The translations under genes and the position numbers were made by a program. From assembly GCF_010093535.1 (NCBI RefSeq), contig NW_022985193.1, forward strand, positions 829,132 to 893,131: a DNA stretch of 64,000 bases, read 5' to 3'. Positions 47,933 to 57,606 of this stretch are shown here, piece by piece. The notes below the pieces were generated by a model, which searched no databases, was not told where the DNA came from, and saw only the letters and a program-made list of their open reading frames with translations. This DNA comes from Lindgomyces ingoldianus. Its lineage: Eukaryota; Ascomycota; Dothideomycetes; Pleosporales; Lindgomycetaceae. How positions within the stretch are numbered: position 1 is the first letter of the stretch; every line of letters starts with the position of its first letter.

Positions 47933-48467
47933 GGCAGGCTAGGAGAGAGGGTTGAAGGCGTTCGAAGGTATTCTACGGGATTTGAGATACCATTTGGACA
48001 ATTAGAGCATCGAAACGAACAGAATGGGATATTTAGTGTGGCAAGCGTGCGATGTTGACTGTAGGGTGATTGAAGGTTGGGATATGGAAGTGGTAAGAGC
48101 GCGTCGCGTCGCGTACCGTGTCTAGGGCTTTCCTTAATTAATGTGGCTTGAGTGGCAAGAGGACCGAGGATAGCGGACAGCTGATAGGGGGTCAGGAACG
48201 CCACAACTTGTGGCTAGTGCAAGTAAGCTGAGCCGAAAAATATCCATAACGCGACCGTCACTGTCAACCGACTCCACAACAGCTAAGCCGCCTCCACTCC
48301 CGCAATCACGGCCAATTACTCTCTCAACTGCCTCGTGCCCTGTTTCCTCGAAGCGTGGAAGGCGGGTATCCCTAGCTAGTTTCCTCCAATACCTAGCAAA
48401 CTTCAACTCTCCTCCACTTCTTCACAGATCGAGAACATCCCCACCCCAACAGTCTTCACATTTCACA
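47933..48467. promoter_or_regulatory. Divergent promoter region POL2 / COX20
   Basis: 535 bp between two start codons pointing apart. It contains the ACGCG cluster at 48,100-48,114. An in-frame Met for COX20 at 48,210 lies inside it; I treat that stretch as 5' leader. Confidence 0.6.
48100..48114 (-). promoter_or_regulatory. Three tandem MCB-like ACGCG boxes upstream of POL2
   Basis: On the minus strand, toward POL2, the sequence is ACGCGACGCGACGCGC, three ACGCG cores with 5-bp spacing, about 168-182 bp before the POL2 start codon. ACGCG(T/N) is the MluI cell-cycle box core bound by MBF, which drives replication genes at G1/S in fungi. The assignment is inferred from motif and context. Confidence 0.55.
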
Positions 48468-49063
48468 ATGGCAGATGACACCCGGCAATCTTCTTCCTCT
48501 CCCCAAAATGCTCGCCCTGTTCCGAAAGGTCCTGCAAATATCATGCCTGGGGGCACCGCACATACCGCAGGGGGGATCCCCGCCGACTACGAGCCCTCCT
48601 ATGTTGACGCCGTAAAATCTCTCGGACCAGAATATTACCTGAATTTCCACAAAAGGCCTTGTGTACGAGACAGTCAGCTAATGGGCATTGGAGCCGGGTT
48701 CGTAGGAATGGGACTTGCGGCAATACTACGAAGTACGGCTCTCGGGCTTCTTGAAGTCGAAAGAGCAAAACTAATCGGCTTTTAGGACCGGTAATGATGT
48801 GCTGCCACTACGCTGTCTTCAGCTGGGTCGGCGTTTCATGTGTTTCATATCAATACTGTCAATACCAGCGTAGTAGAGAGAAGAAGGGCATGCAAATGGC
48901 GCGGGACCTCATGGAGCAGAAACGCGCAAACTTCGAGGCAAAACGTGAGGCAAGGAGAAAAGCCAGGGAAGATCAGGAACGGCTAGAAGAGGAGAGACGG
49001 AAGGAAGAAGAGAGGCGGACGTCGTGGAGTTATTGGTTCAAGACCAATACCCGGTTTTGGTAG
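48468..49063 (+). CDS. COX20: Cytochrome c oxidase assembly protein COX20
   Basis: Mitochondrial inner-membrane chaperone that stabilises newly made Cox2 and helps it mature during complex IV assembly. Exons 48,468-48,732 and 48,786-49,063 with a 53-bp GT-AG intron; the product is 180 aa. The family signature is clear: DAVKSLGPEYYLNFHKRPCVRD (about 47-68), then two short hydrophobic segments (LMGIGAGFVGMGLAAIL, about 71-87, and AVFSWVGVSCVSYQYC, about 98-113), followed by QYQRSREKKGM and a strongly charged, coiled-coil-like C-terminal tail (about 125-170) rich in Arg and Glu. Splicing joins AAILR to RPVMMCCHYAVFSW. The start at MADDTRQ is preferred; an upstream in-frame Met at 48,210 would add 86 Ser/Pro/Arg-rich residues. 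Confidence 0.93.
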
Positions 49064-49394
49064 GATTGGGGTTGCAGTAGGCTGGTATTCCAAAGTATAT
49101 TCAGCCCTATATACAGGATCGTGTATGAAAATTTGTAATATATGCGAATTCGGAGCCACCGAACCACCTCCACCCAGTCCCCATCAACGTATCGTATCGT
49201 ATCGTACCAAATCGTGTTCTTGAAAAACTTAGACCATGGCATCCTACCATCCGAGAGCGCGATACCGATTCAGCTTCCCAAGATTATCCTAGCTCATTAC
49301 TCATACCATGGCATCGTAAGATCATACCGAAGAGACACATGTCATCGATTGGAAGCCTCCATCAACAACCCGTGTATCCAACTCTTCTTATGTA
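49064..49394. other. Convergent intergenic region with a short ATCGT repeat
   Basis: 331 bp between two 3' ends. It includes CGTATCGTATCGTATCGTA (about 49,188-49,206), a 5-bp microsatellite. No gene was recognised. Confidence 0.5.
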
Positions 49395-50282
49395 TCAGGC
49401 TGCGAATCTCACGACTCTCCTTGTCAGCTCTACGTCTTTAATATTTGCTTCTCTCTCCACGGTGCTCTCTCTTGAGCTGCTCCCTAAGCCAATGCCTCTC
49501 TGTCTCCTTTCACTTCTCTTGGCCCTCGCTTCCCTGGCCTCCCTTGCCCGCCAATCCATCACTTGCTGCCTTCTCCTCTGGGCACGTGCGTATGCCAACG
49601 CAGGCGTAGGCTTGAATCCAATACCATTCAAGCCAGTTCCATCATCATCTGGATCCGTAGATGGATCCACAAGATGGCCGGTAATCTCACTATCTTGCCA
49701 CGTGAGCGATGCCGACTGCGGCGAGGGTGACTTTTTCCGTGGGCGGCCTTGTGAAGAGCGATTTTTGCTTTTTGAAAATTGATTTGATATCGAGGATTGC
49801 GGTTTTAGTGTTGTGGCGGAGGACGACGCGAATGTTGTTGGTTTCGCAAAACCCATTAAGTCTGACCATATGCGGGGTTCCTGACTTTGCTTTTCGGATG
49901 ACTCTGAGGTGTAGTCCTTCCCAGTCACCCACGTATCCGTAATATACAGCCCCCTCTCTTTCTCGTCTACCCCTACATCTAAGCCCCTAAAGTCCTCTAA
50001 TGATGTCCTGCTGTCCTCCCGCGCAACTTCCAGCTTTAGCTTCTTGCGTACAATATCGTCGGTGGGTGTAAGCGGGGCCATAGGAATCGCATGGTGAATG
50101 GTCATGTCTCTCAGCTGGTCTGCGACTGCAGTCCTAGGGCTATCGGCTCCAGACGGCATGGGACTGCTGCTTGGCGGTGTAGATGTTGGCCGAGGAGTTG
50201 TGTTTAGCAGCGGGACGAACGGCGGCGGGTCGCGTTTACGCTTGGGGGAGGGGTAGATGGCGGAGAGTTGTGTCGGAGGCAT
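49395..50282 (-). CDS. Uncharacterised 295-aa basic, disordered fungal protein
   Basis: Single-exon gene. I do not recognise a named domain. The N-terminal 130 residues are rich in Pro, Ser and Thr and contain a basic PKRKRDPPPF motif that could be a nuclear signal. The middle has a serine/lysine-rich stretch (about 160-195, SQGRPRKKSPSP). The C-terminal third looks conserved in character: TGLNGIGFKPTPALAYARAQ followed by a long Arg/Glu/Ala helix (about 235-270). Codon use and composition match neighbouring genes. It diverges from the PARG-like gene, sharing a 521-bp promoter region. A nuclear or RNA/DNA-associated role is only a guess from charge. Confidence 0.75.
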   Translation of the reverse strand: MPPTQLSAIYPSPKRKRDPPPFVPLLNTTPRPTSTPPSSSPMPSGADSPRTAVADQLRDMTIHHAIPMAPLTPTDDIVRKKLKLEVAREDSRTSLEDFRGLDVGVDEKERGLYITDTWVTGKDYTSESSEKQSQEPRIWSDLMGFAKPTTFASSSATTLKPQSSISNQFSKSKNRSSQGRPRKKSPSPQSASLTWQDSEITGHLVDPSTDPDDDGTGLNGIGFKPTPALAYARAQRRRQQVMDWRAREAREARAKRSERRQRGIGLGSSSRESTVEREANIKDVELTRRVVRFAA

Positions 50283-50803
50283 CGCTGCCTGCTATGGCCG
50301 ATGTAGAATAAGTAGTAGCGGTATAGGCCCCCCAGACGTAAGATGGTTGAGAGATGAATGGTTGTGGAGGTGAAGGTTGTCGGAAAACGCAGCCAAGCAC
50401 GCTGCCATTTCTGGTGATCGCCTACCAATGTGGGGCGGTGCCGCACGGGCCTCATTGTAGGGCTGAACCCTGACTTCACATTTTCGGTCCTCACGAATTC
50501 TGGCACTGATGACCACCTAGGTGCGTTCAGCCACAGCGTCGCTCGTTTCTTGATTACTGCCATTAAGTTGGCAATGAAACTTCCGCCTGGATATGATCCA
50601 CTTATTCCTCTCGTCTAATGCTGTGACTCTTTAACTGCTGCCTGGTTCCGTGGCGTTCAAAGGTCCTCGCAGCTCAAAGTGCATATCTCGTATCCACAAA
50701 TATGTCTTGACGACATTCTACGTGCTTCCTCTCTTACACTCTTCCTAAACCCTCAACTCCAAGATCTTCCTTTTCGATCAATCTTATCCGCAAGATTATT
50801 AGA
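50283..50803. promoter_or_regulatory. Divergent promoter region of the 295-aa protein and the PARG-like gene
   Basis: 521 bp between divergent start codons, of normal composition. No specific site was recognised. Confidence 0.5.
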
Positions 50804-51820
50804 ATGTCTGCAGCCGCATTACAGCGCCGCAACCAGCTCCGGGGCATAGCCTCAGAAACTAGATCACTCTTGCCGACTATTCTATCTCAGCTGGACTCAT
50901 GGAACACAACAGCGTCTTCCCTTCATCACAAGCGTACCCTGACCCAACTGGATCCGAAAGATTGTCCAGGCTATAGGCTTCCAGAGGATGACCCCGAGGC
51001 TGGGACTAGAGGGACACGCATCAGAGTCTACGACCAAGATACTTTCGATGCGGCATTGGACTTGCAACCTGGATTTACGTTCAGCTCCCTGAGTCCACCT
51101 ATGAATAAATCAGCTCCTACATCAGTCACTCAGTCTGAAGACTCTACCCTTGACCCCGCGGCGATCGCAACACAAACGACCGAACCTTCCACATCCAAGA
51201 ATCCCATGATCCCCAAACCGGTAGCCATCCTCAACCTAGCCTCTGAACGCCACCCCGGCGGTGGCTGGCTCAATGGCGCCCTAGCTCAAGAGGAAGCTCT
51301 CTGTTTCCGCTCTTCGCTCTCTGTGACTCTCCACGAACACTATTATCCCATCCCTGCCCTCGGAGCCATCTACTCCCCTTTGGTTCTCCTAATACGCGAA
51401 GCTATGTCCCGCGGCCACGGCCTCATCTGGCCCGACACTCCCGCACAAAACTTACCGGTGACAGCCGTCATCACCATGGCAGCGCTACGGCGTCCGGAGT
51501 TGACGAGAGATGGGACCTACAGGTACGCGCAGGATAAGGACATGATGAAAAACAAGATTCGTGTTATTCTTCGAGTAGCGGTGCACCAGGGTCATAGCAA
51601 GTTAGTTCTTGGCGCCCTTGGTTGTGGTGCATTTGGGAACCCGCCTCGGGAAGTAGCGCAGTGCTTTCTGGAAGTGTTTCAGGAGCACGAATTCCAAGGT
51701 GGATGGTGGGAGGATGTAGTCTTCGCAATCCTGGATAATGCTAGAAAGGAACAGGGAGGGAAAGACGGTGTTGGAAATTTTGGGTTTTTCTACAGGGCTT
51801 TGGATGGAACACTTGTTTGA
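50804..51820 (+). CDS. PARG-like macrodomain protein (TIGR02452/DUF2263 type)
   Basis: Likely hydrolyses poly-ADP-ribose or related ADP-ribose linkages. Single exon, 338 aa. The microbial-type PARG signature GGG-x(6-8)-QEE is present as GGGWLNGALAQEE (Gly152-154, Glu163-164), preceded by ILNLASERHPG and followed by LCFRSSL. The C-terminal half holds VLGALGCGAFGNPP, the second macrodomain loop, and an FAILD strand near the end. The N-terminus (1-85: RRNQLRGIASETRSLLP...IRVYDQDTFDAA) is typical of fungal members. A low-complexity Ser/Thr-rich insertion (about 95-135) precedes the core. Substrate and cell location are not shown by the sequence. Confidence 0.93.
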   Translation: MSAAALQRRNQLRGIASETRSLLPTILSQLDSWNTTASSLHHKRTLTQLDPKDCPGYRLPEDDPEAGTRGTRIRVYDQDTFDAALDLQPGFTFSSLSPPMNKSAPTSVTQSEDSTLDPAAIATQTTEPSTSKNPMIPKPVAILNLASERHPGGGWLNGALAQEEALCFRSSLSVTLHEHYYPIPALGAIYSPLVLLIREAMSRGHGLIWPDTPAQNLPVTAVITMAALRRPELTRDGTYRYAQDKDMMKNKIRVILRVAVHQGHSKLVLGALGCGAFGNPPREVAQCFLEVFQEHEFQGGWWEDVVFAILDNARKEQGGKDGVGNFGFFYRALDGTLV

Positions 51821-52013
51821 GCGGAAAGGTCACAACTTACAAACCACTGAACAGGACGGAGAGATCTTGGAAAACCTTGAATAGGCGATAGACTCTTTGA
51901 ACCTTGAATTTCATGCATGATGTAGGAAAGGACTGGAAGTGATAGTAGTACAAGACCAACACTAAGTGCTTATCATTACCACCATGCGCCAACTTCCCAA
52001 GATCATAATCCGA
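51821..52013. other. Convergent intergenic region PARG-like / RRP6
   Basis: 193 bp between two stop codons. Nothing was recognised beyond presumed 3' ends. Confidence 0.5.
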
Positions 52014-54570
52014 TTACGATGTAAAAGTTTTACTTCGCCCTGCACTCTCCTTCTGACTGCGAGGCAAACCCTTCGATACATCTTGCAATTTTGCATACGG
52101 ATTGAACCCCTGATTCTTTATCTTCTTATCTTTCCTTTTCTTTCCATTCCGCGCCTGGTCTGCATCCATACCTTGCGCATTGAGTACTGATGGTGCAGCT
52201 GCATAATCGAATGCTGGTTCGTCGTCGTAGTTCAGACAGTCTGCGGTGCTTGATGTTTGGGCTAGGGCGCTCTGTTTCTTGAGAGCCTTCTTACGTGCTT
52301 TCTTTTCTTTCTTCTTGCGGAATCTCAGGTCCCCCAGTTCTAGCATAATTTGATCGGCATCGATCTCGTTGCCCCCTGCAATATCCTCTGAGGCCGCAGG
52401 CTCTTCTGCACGAGTTCTTTTCCGACCGCCAACATGCCTCACGATAAAGATGTCATCATTTAGATCCTCTACAGGTCGCTCCTTCTTAAGGACGAAGGCA
52501 TGTTGTGGTCTTTCAACATTTAGCATACTATCTTCGGCCGTATCGGCAAAGATTTCTGCTGTAAGTGGTGGTAAGGGGAGTGCAAGGCTAACTGAAAGGG
52601 TCGAAACAGGCTGTCGCTGCTCTGTGGTTGCTTGAGACCACAGCACACCCCAAAATGCCGATGTCTGTGCGCGGAGCGGTGGATTGTCAAGTGTGGCAAC
52701 AAAAGGAGCCTGCTGCAGAGCTGGAACCGGAGCCGGAGCTGAGGCAGGAATGGGGTCAACATCCATGTTTGAAGCATGCTGTAACTGGGCTTTCCTAGAA
52801 CCTTTGATTTCCTCAATTTTCTTAATTGTCTCGTTCATATCAGGCCCGTCTTCGCCTGCAGCTTTCGCCATGGTAATGACCCTCACTAGTTCATCTGCCC
52901 GTGCGCGGAGAATTGGTGAAACATGATGGGTAACGTTGAAGAGCGCCGCTTTGTCCTCCGGCAGTGTACGCGCAACTGAGAATATGGCGTGGTTCGGCAT
53001 GATAAAAACTGTGCTCTCGTCCTCCTGGCGGGCGACATCGTCTCTCCATTTGTGAACCGCTTTGAAGACGGCAAACTGCTGAGGTGTGTACTGAACAGGT
53101 GTGCGGGTGAGGAGCCTGTACCAACCGACTGGACCAAGGCCTAGCTCAACGTCATAGATAGGATACTCGTAACGCTGGAGAGCCGTTTCACGGGATTTGT
53201 TGAGGACATCGAGAACTTTGTCCTTTTCCGGGTCTGAAAAGTCGGACTTTGCAATAAGCTCATTTCGCATATTATCGAATATGTAGAGAAGAAAGTGGGT
53301 ATCCGCCCTTGCGTAAGTAAACAACTCATCAGACAGAGGGCTAAGAGTATGTTAGCAAGCCTTACGTTGGTGGTGCAGGAAGGATAAATCATACCGTACC
53401 CGCCAATCTGCCATCTGATACTGCTTCTGCGCCTTGAAGTCCACGAAATGATCGAGCAGAAATGCCAAGCTCGCTCCCGTGTACCCTAGAGTTCTGGCGG
53501 CGTGGAAGGTGTCGAACAGTCCAACAATATAGAGGCCGAGATCCCGTTGCAACCACACAATGTCCATGTATGCTCCGTGTAACACCTTAAGAACGTTAGG
53601 ATCCGCAAACACCTCATTCAAGCACTCAAGTCGCCGTCTCCAGGGCTTAAGAGTATCTACAATCCAGTCTTTATTTCGTGTGCTAACCTGCATTAACGAT
53701 ACGATGCCAATGTAGGATCGGTTGTCGTGATGTTCCAGATCTATGGCAATCTCTCTAGCGGTCTTAAGTTCGGCTAACATCATGGCAAGGGCTTCAGGGG
53801 TATCGACGAATGTAGCTATAGAGGACTCAAAGGGGCTGTATGGTATAGGCTCGGCTGTTTGATACATGGACGGGGGGTATTCGTACGTCTCAATTTCAGT
53901 TCGGTAGGGATGAGGGTATCTGCAGCAATTTCAGTACACTTGCATTCTGGAAGTATCGAGGACTCAGAACGCACTGTTCGCGGTCGTTGCTGTCCTTGAA
54001 TGTTTTCAGGCAATCTTCAATTGGAACCTTTGCATGAGGCTTGGACGTCATCAAGGGTTTAAAGCCGCCAGTGTCGTTGTTTTGGGGCACATATTCGAAG
54101 GATAGTTGGGGTTTCTGGAAATTCCTCGGTGCATTCTTAAAGTGCGATTTTGGAGCCGTTGCGGACTGCATTGCGATGAGTCAAGAGTTGTAAGGTTATG
54201 GAGGTTGTAGAGTGCATACTTGGTCCACAGAAGGACTCAGTCGCTTGACCACTCCAGTATACTCATCAAGGCTTGTGTCAGCCTTCTCAAGTAAGCTGTC
54301 GACAACATCAACGACACCCCTCCAATTGCTGTCGATGGCTTCGACGTCGGGTAACCGAGGACCTACAGCGTCCGAGCTCGCTGCAGCGTTCTCCAGAAGG
54401 CGTTGGGCGAGCTGAAGAAGCCGCGCATTCTGCTCGTCGAGCGCATTCCCTAGCGCAGGGTCGAGGGAGCGTTGGAAAGGTATATCTGCGGCACCGATCT
54501 GGGTCGCGGAGCGCGTGGTTGAAACGAGTGCGGCCGAGATGCTGTCTTGGAGCGACTTGAACGAATCCAT
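52014..54570 (-). CDS. RRP6: Nuclear exosome 3'-5' exoribonuclease RRP6
   Basis: Distributive 3'-5' exonuclease of the nuclear exosome that trims and degrades rRNA, snoRNA and aberrant transcripts. Four exons: 54,570-54,220; 54,165-53,975; 53,919-53,395; 53,340-52,014, with introns of 54-55 bp. The product is 797 aa. Exon 1 is a PMC2NT domain (residues 1-117), which binds the Rrp47 cofactor. The DEDD-Y nuclease has IAIDLEHHDNRSY (D241, E243), HGAYMDIVWLQRD (D300) and YARADTHFL (Y365, D369). An HRDC domain follows (about 420-500). The long C-terminal tail ends FDYAAAPSVLN...KNQGFNPYAK, the Lys-rich exosome-binding tail. Junctions restore NDREQYPHPYRTEIE and MADWRVRPLSDELFTYARAD. All catalytic residues are present. 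Confidence 0.97.
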
Positions 54571-54837
54571 GGCTGAACTACTAGCGGAAGATTCTCCTGA
54601 TACAATGTGATATGCAAGTTATTCAAGCATCTTCTTGCCGGTGCAAGAGGCGTCCGTAGGTTGAGGAGAGAGGAATGTAGATTCGAGCTATTGTTTGAAA
54701 GAACTTTGAGATAGATCTTGGCATGGGACTGTCTTATCGATAAGGCGTTTTATTGCTTCCACCTGCCCTCTCACACGAGCAGTCGAAGTATCACCATCAA
54801 CCTTCAAAAGTGGGTCCTCGTTCGGATTCTAGATATC
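54571..54837. promoter_or_regulatory. Divergent promoter region RRP6 / MDM35
   Basis: 267 bp between two start codons pointing apart. No specific element was identified. Confidence 0.55.
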
Positions 54838-55264
54838 ATGTCGGCATCGTTAGCACCAGAATGCAACCAAGTCAAAGAGTACGCTTGTCCCCCGTTGCCA
54901 TCCTTCGCTCGCCTAATGAGTTTGCAGGCAGTACGACAACTGCTTCTTGAAGTGGTACAGTGAAAGTAAACGACCTTTTTGTAATTTAAGGGCTGTTCTC
55001 TCTAATTCTTTCCAGAGTTCCTTCGCGGCACTGCGACCTCCGATGAGTGCGAGTCTTTGTTCAAGCAGTACGAGCAATGTCTATCCGTAAGAATGCCTCT
55101 TTTGGGCCAGGCTTCGGATTTGAGGCTGACTTTGCGTACAGAAAGCTTTGAAAGCTCGGGGAATCGACAGCATGCTCAGGGAGGCGCGGGAAGATAACCG
55201 GGAAAATGATGCTGAACATATGAGACCGGTCCGATTTCATGTCACCTTGGGAAACCGAGCCTAA
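54838..55264 (+). CDS. MDM35: Mitochondrial intermembrane-space protein MDM35 (TRIAP1-like)
   Basis: Partner of Ups1/Ups2 (PRELI) proteins in moving phosphatidic acid and phosphatidylserine across the mitochondrial intermembrane space. Four short exons: 54,838-54,878; 54,928-54,965; 55,016-55,086; 55,142-55,264, with GT-AG introns of 49, 50 and 55 bp. The joined 90-aa product starts MSASLAPECNQVKEQYDNCF and continues LKWYSEKFLRGTATSDECES, LFKQYEQCLSKALKARGID and MLREAREDN. It carries the twin CX9C motifs (C-NQVKEQYDN-C and C-ESLFKQYEQ-C), the disulfide pairs oxidised by Mia40, with no N-terminal presequence, as expected. The C-terminus HMRPVRFHVTLGNRA is not family-typical. The unspliced 81-codon frame is not the real product. 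Confidence 0.95.
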
Positions 55265-55638
55265 CTTCTATAGAAACCGTGAAAATAGCACAAATCTAGT
55301 CAAATATGGCACTCCTAAGGTTCTCAACCCCGAAAACATACCGGAGATAGTAAGTAGTCATGTTCCCATAGCCTTTTATCGTTAATGGCCGTTAAGATTG
55401 ATGTCGATACAGCTGGAAGTTATCTTATTTTCCTCAAGACTCTGCATTCGTTCTACATTAACAGTGGGTTGTACTCTATTTATATACACTTTCGAAAGAA
55501 ACAAAGACTCTTACTTCCTTTCATCTCTTTCAATTGCTGTGGACTAATCCCTCAGAGGATCATCTGCACTAAATGTTGCTTGAGCTCAGGGATGATATAA
55601 ACCAGTTCCTCTCGCCATTTGTCATTTGTTGGGACAAT
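55265..55638. other. Right edge of the gene island
   Basis: 374 bp of non-RIPed sequence after MDM35. A 71-codon frame (55,385-55,600) has no recognisable similarity. It ends at ACAAT (55,634-55,638), where the first minus-strand LTR B begins. Confidence 0.5.
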
Positions 55639-55916
55639 TGCAACGGCACAGGCTAGGCAATGGTCCGAATGCGATATGAATCCACTTAGAGGCATATGGG
55701 AGTGTGTGGGGACTTAGAAACCTGGGAATGCTATTAACACCTATAGGCCTTGTACAAAGGATATCAGAAAACTACTAAGCTAGCTACAGGGGAGAGGTGC
55801 AACTAAATACTTAGGGGAATAGGAGTACAGCAGAGGCCAGGGTGGGGTTAGAGCTGATACAGGGAACCTTTAAATGTTAGTTTGCTAAGATAGAACAATT
55901 TGTGCAAATTATTACA
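55639..55916 (-). repeat. LTR B copy a (minus)
   Basis: Begins TGCAACGGCACAGGC and ends TTATTACA in plus-strand reading, so the LTR runs on the minus strand. The adjacent CCCTCTCTTTATAG is a polypurine tract on that strand, so this is a 3' LTR. It borders the gene island. Confidence 0.85.
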
Positions 55917-56490
55917 CTACCCCTCTCTTTATAGAACTAATAGTCTCTATTAGCAGTAATTATAGTAGGAAAGTATTGCTATTGTGTTCTTTGCCTTTTT
56001 AAACTAAAACTAGTTTAATTTAGCTAGGTGTTCTTACTCTAATTATTCCTTTACAATGCTAGCAGTGTCCTCTAAACTAAACGCTTGCGTGCCCCCCTAC
56101 CTAGATAGCCGGTTGTTACATAGCTGTTGTTAAAGTAGTAGTTAGTAGTTAAAAGTTAGAGGTTAGTAGTTAAGAGTTAGGCATTAGTAGTTATTTCTAA
56201 TTCTAGTAAGTTATTAGTAGTCTCTAAGTTTTTAACTTAGCGTACTTTATATAACTTTTCTAAAGGTAATTTTAATTATAGAGAATAGAAAGTTCTAAAC
56301 TTAAAAGCTTTAGTTAATAAAAAGTCTCTTATATCTTATCTATATAACTAAATAATTTAATGTAATAGTATGTAAGTATTATAATCTATACTAAATTAAA
56401 CATGTTTTAGGCTAAGACATAGTTAAATAAATAAATAATATAATATTATTAATAAAGCTGTTACTAGCAAAAGTAAGTTTGTTAATATAA
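55917..56490 (-). mobile_element. Interior of non-autonomous LTR element between copies a and b
   Basis: 574 bp without coding potential. It has the same interior blocks as 57,607-58,414 (CTAAACTTAAAAGCTTTAG, AAAGCTGTTACT...AAGTAAGTTT), in shortened form. It is RIP-altered. Confidence 0.65.
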
Positions 56491-56789
56491 TATAACAGCA
56501 TAGGCAAGACAATAGGTTTAAATACAGTATAAATATACTTAGAAGCATATAAGAGTACATAGAGACTTAGAAACCTAGGAATTCTATTAACATCTATAGG
56601 TCTTGTACAAAAGGATATTAGAAAAATAGTAAGCTATCTAAGAGAAGAGGTGCAACTAAATACTTAGAGGAATAAGAGTAACTAGAGGGCAGGGTAGAAT
56701 CAAGGCTAGGTTAGAGTTAGAGCTGATACAAGGACCCTTTAGATAGGTTCTAGGCAACCTAAGATAAAACAATTTATAAGAATTGTTAC
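56491..56789 (-). repeat. LTR B copy b (minus)
   Basis: 299 bp. The start is RIP-altered to TATAACAGCATAGGC and the end is AGAATTGTTACA. Aligns over its full length with copies d and e. Confidence 0.85.
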
Positions 56790-57045
56790 ACCTTAGCGCA
56801 CTTTTTATAACTATTTAAAGGTAATTTTAATTATAAAGAATAAGAAGTTCTAAACTTAAAAGCTTTAGTTAATAAAAGGTTTTTAAATTTCTATTTATAG
56901 TAACTAAATAATTAATATATTAATGTATAAGTATTATAACTTAAACTAAATTAAACATGTCTTAGACTTAGATATATTTAAGTAAAGAATTAATATAATA
57001 TTATTAATAAAGCTATTACTAGTAAAAGTAAGTTTTCTAATATAA
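56790..57045 (-). mobile_element. Partial interior between copies b and c
   Basis: 256 bp matching only the 5'-LTR-proximal end of the family interior, so most of the element was lost, probably by recombination. Confidence 0.6.
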
Positions 57046-57308
57046 TATAATAGTGTAGGTAAGACAATAGATCTAAATGCAGTAGGAATCTACTTAAAGG
57101 TATATAGAAGTGTGTAGAGACTTAATAACCTAGAAATATTATTAACACCTATAGGCCTTATATAAAAGAATATTAGAAAACTACTAAGCTAGCTAAAAGA
57201 AGAGGTGCAACTAAATACTTAGAGGAATAGAGGTAACAGCAGAAGGCAGGGCTGAGTTAGAGTTAGGGCTGATACAGAGACTCTTTAGATAGGTTCAGAC
57301 AACCTAAG
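57046..57308 (-). repeat. LTR B copy c (minus), truncated
   Basis: 263 bp, RIP-altered at the start (TATAATAGTGTAGG). It ends abruptly at CAACCTAAG, where copy d begins with an intact TGTAACGGC. Confidence 0.8.
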
Positions 57309-57606
57309 TGTAACGGCACAGGCAAGACAATGGGTCCGAATGCGGTAGGAATCCACTCAGAGGCATATAGGAGTGTGTGGGGACTCAATGACCTAGGAAT
57401 CTCATTAACACCTATAGGCCTTGTACAAAGGATATTAGAAAACTACTAGGCTAGCTATAGAGGAGGTATAACTAAATACATAAGGGAATAGAGGTAACAG
57501 CAGGGGGCTGGGCAGAGTTGGGGCTAGGTTAAGGTTAGGGCTAATACAAGAGCCTTCTAGAGGTTCTAGGCAATCTAAGATAGAACAATTTATAAGAATT
57601 GTTACA
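57309..57606 (-). repeat. LTR B copy d (minus)
   Basis: 298 bp, TGTAACGGCACAGGCAAG to AGAATTGTTACA in plus-strand reading; lightly RIP-altered. Confidence 0.88.

Noticed and set aside
48210..48467. N-terminal extension of COX20 from an upstream Met
   Set aside because: The added 86 residues are Ser/Pro/Arg-rich without family conservation; the Met at 48,468 gives a normal-length protein. A long presequence cannot be fully excluded.
55385..55600. 71-codon plus-strand frame at the island edge
   Set aside because: No recognisable domain and no supporting splice or context evidence.
34002..55638. A biosynthetic gene cluster or defence island
   Set aside because: The genes are unrelated housekeeping functions with one dioxygenase and one PARG-like enzyme; no core synthase, transporter, cluster regulator or nuclease-helicase set is present.
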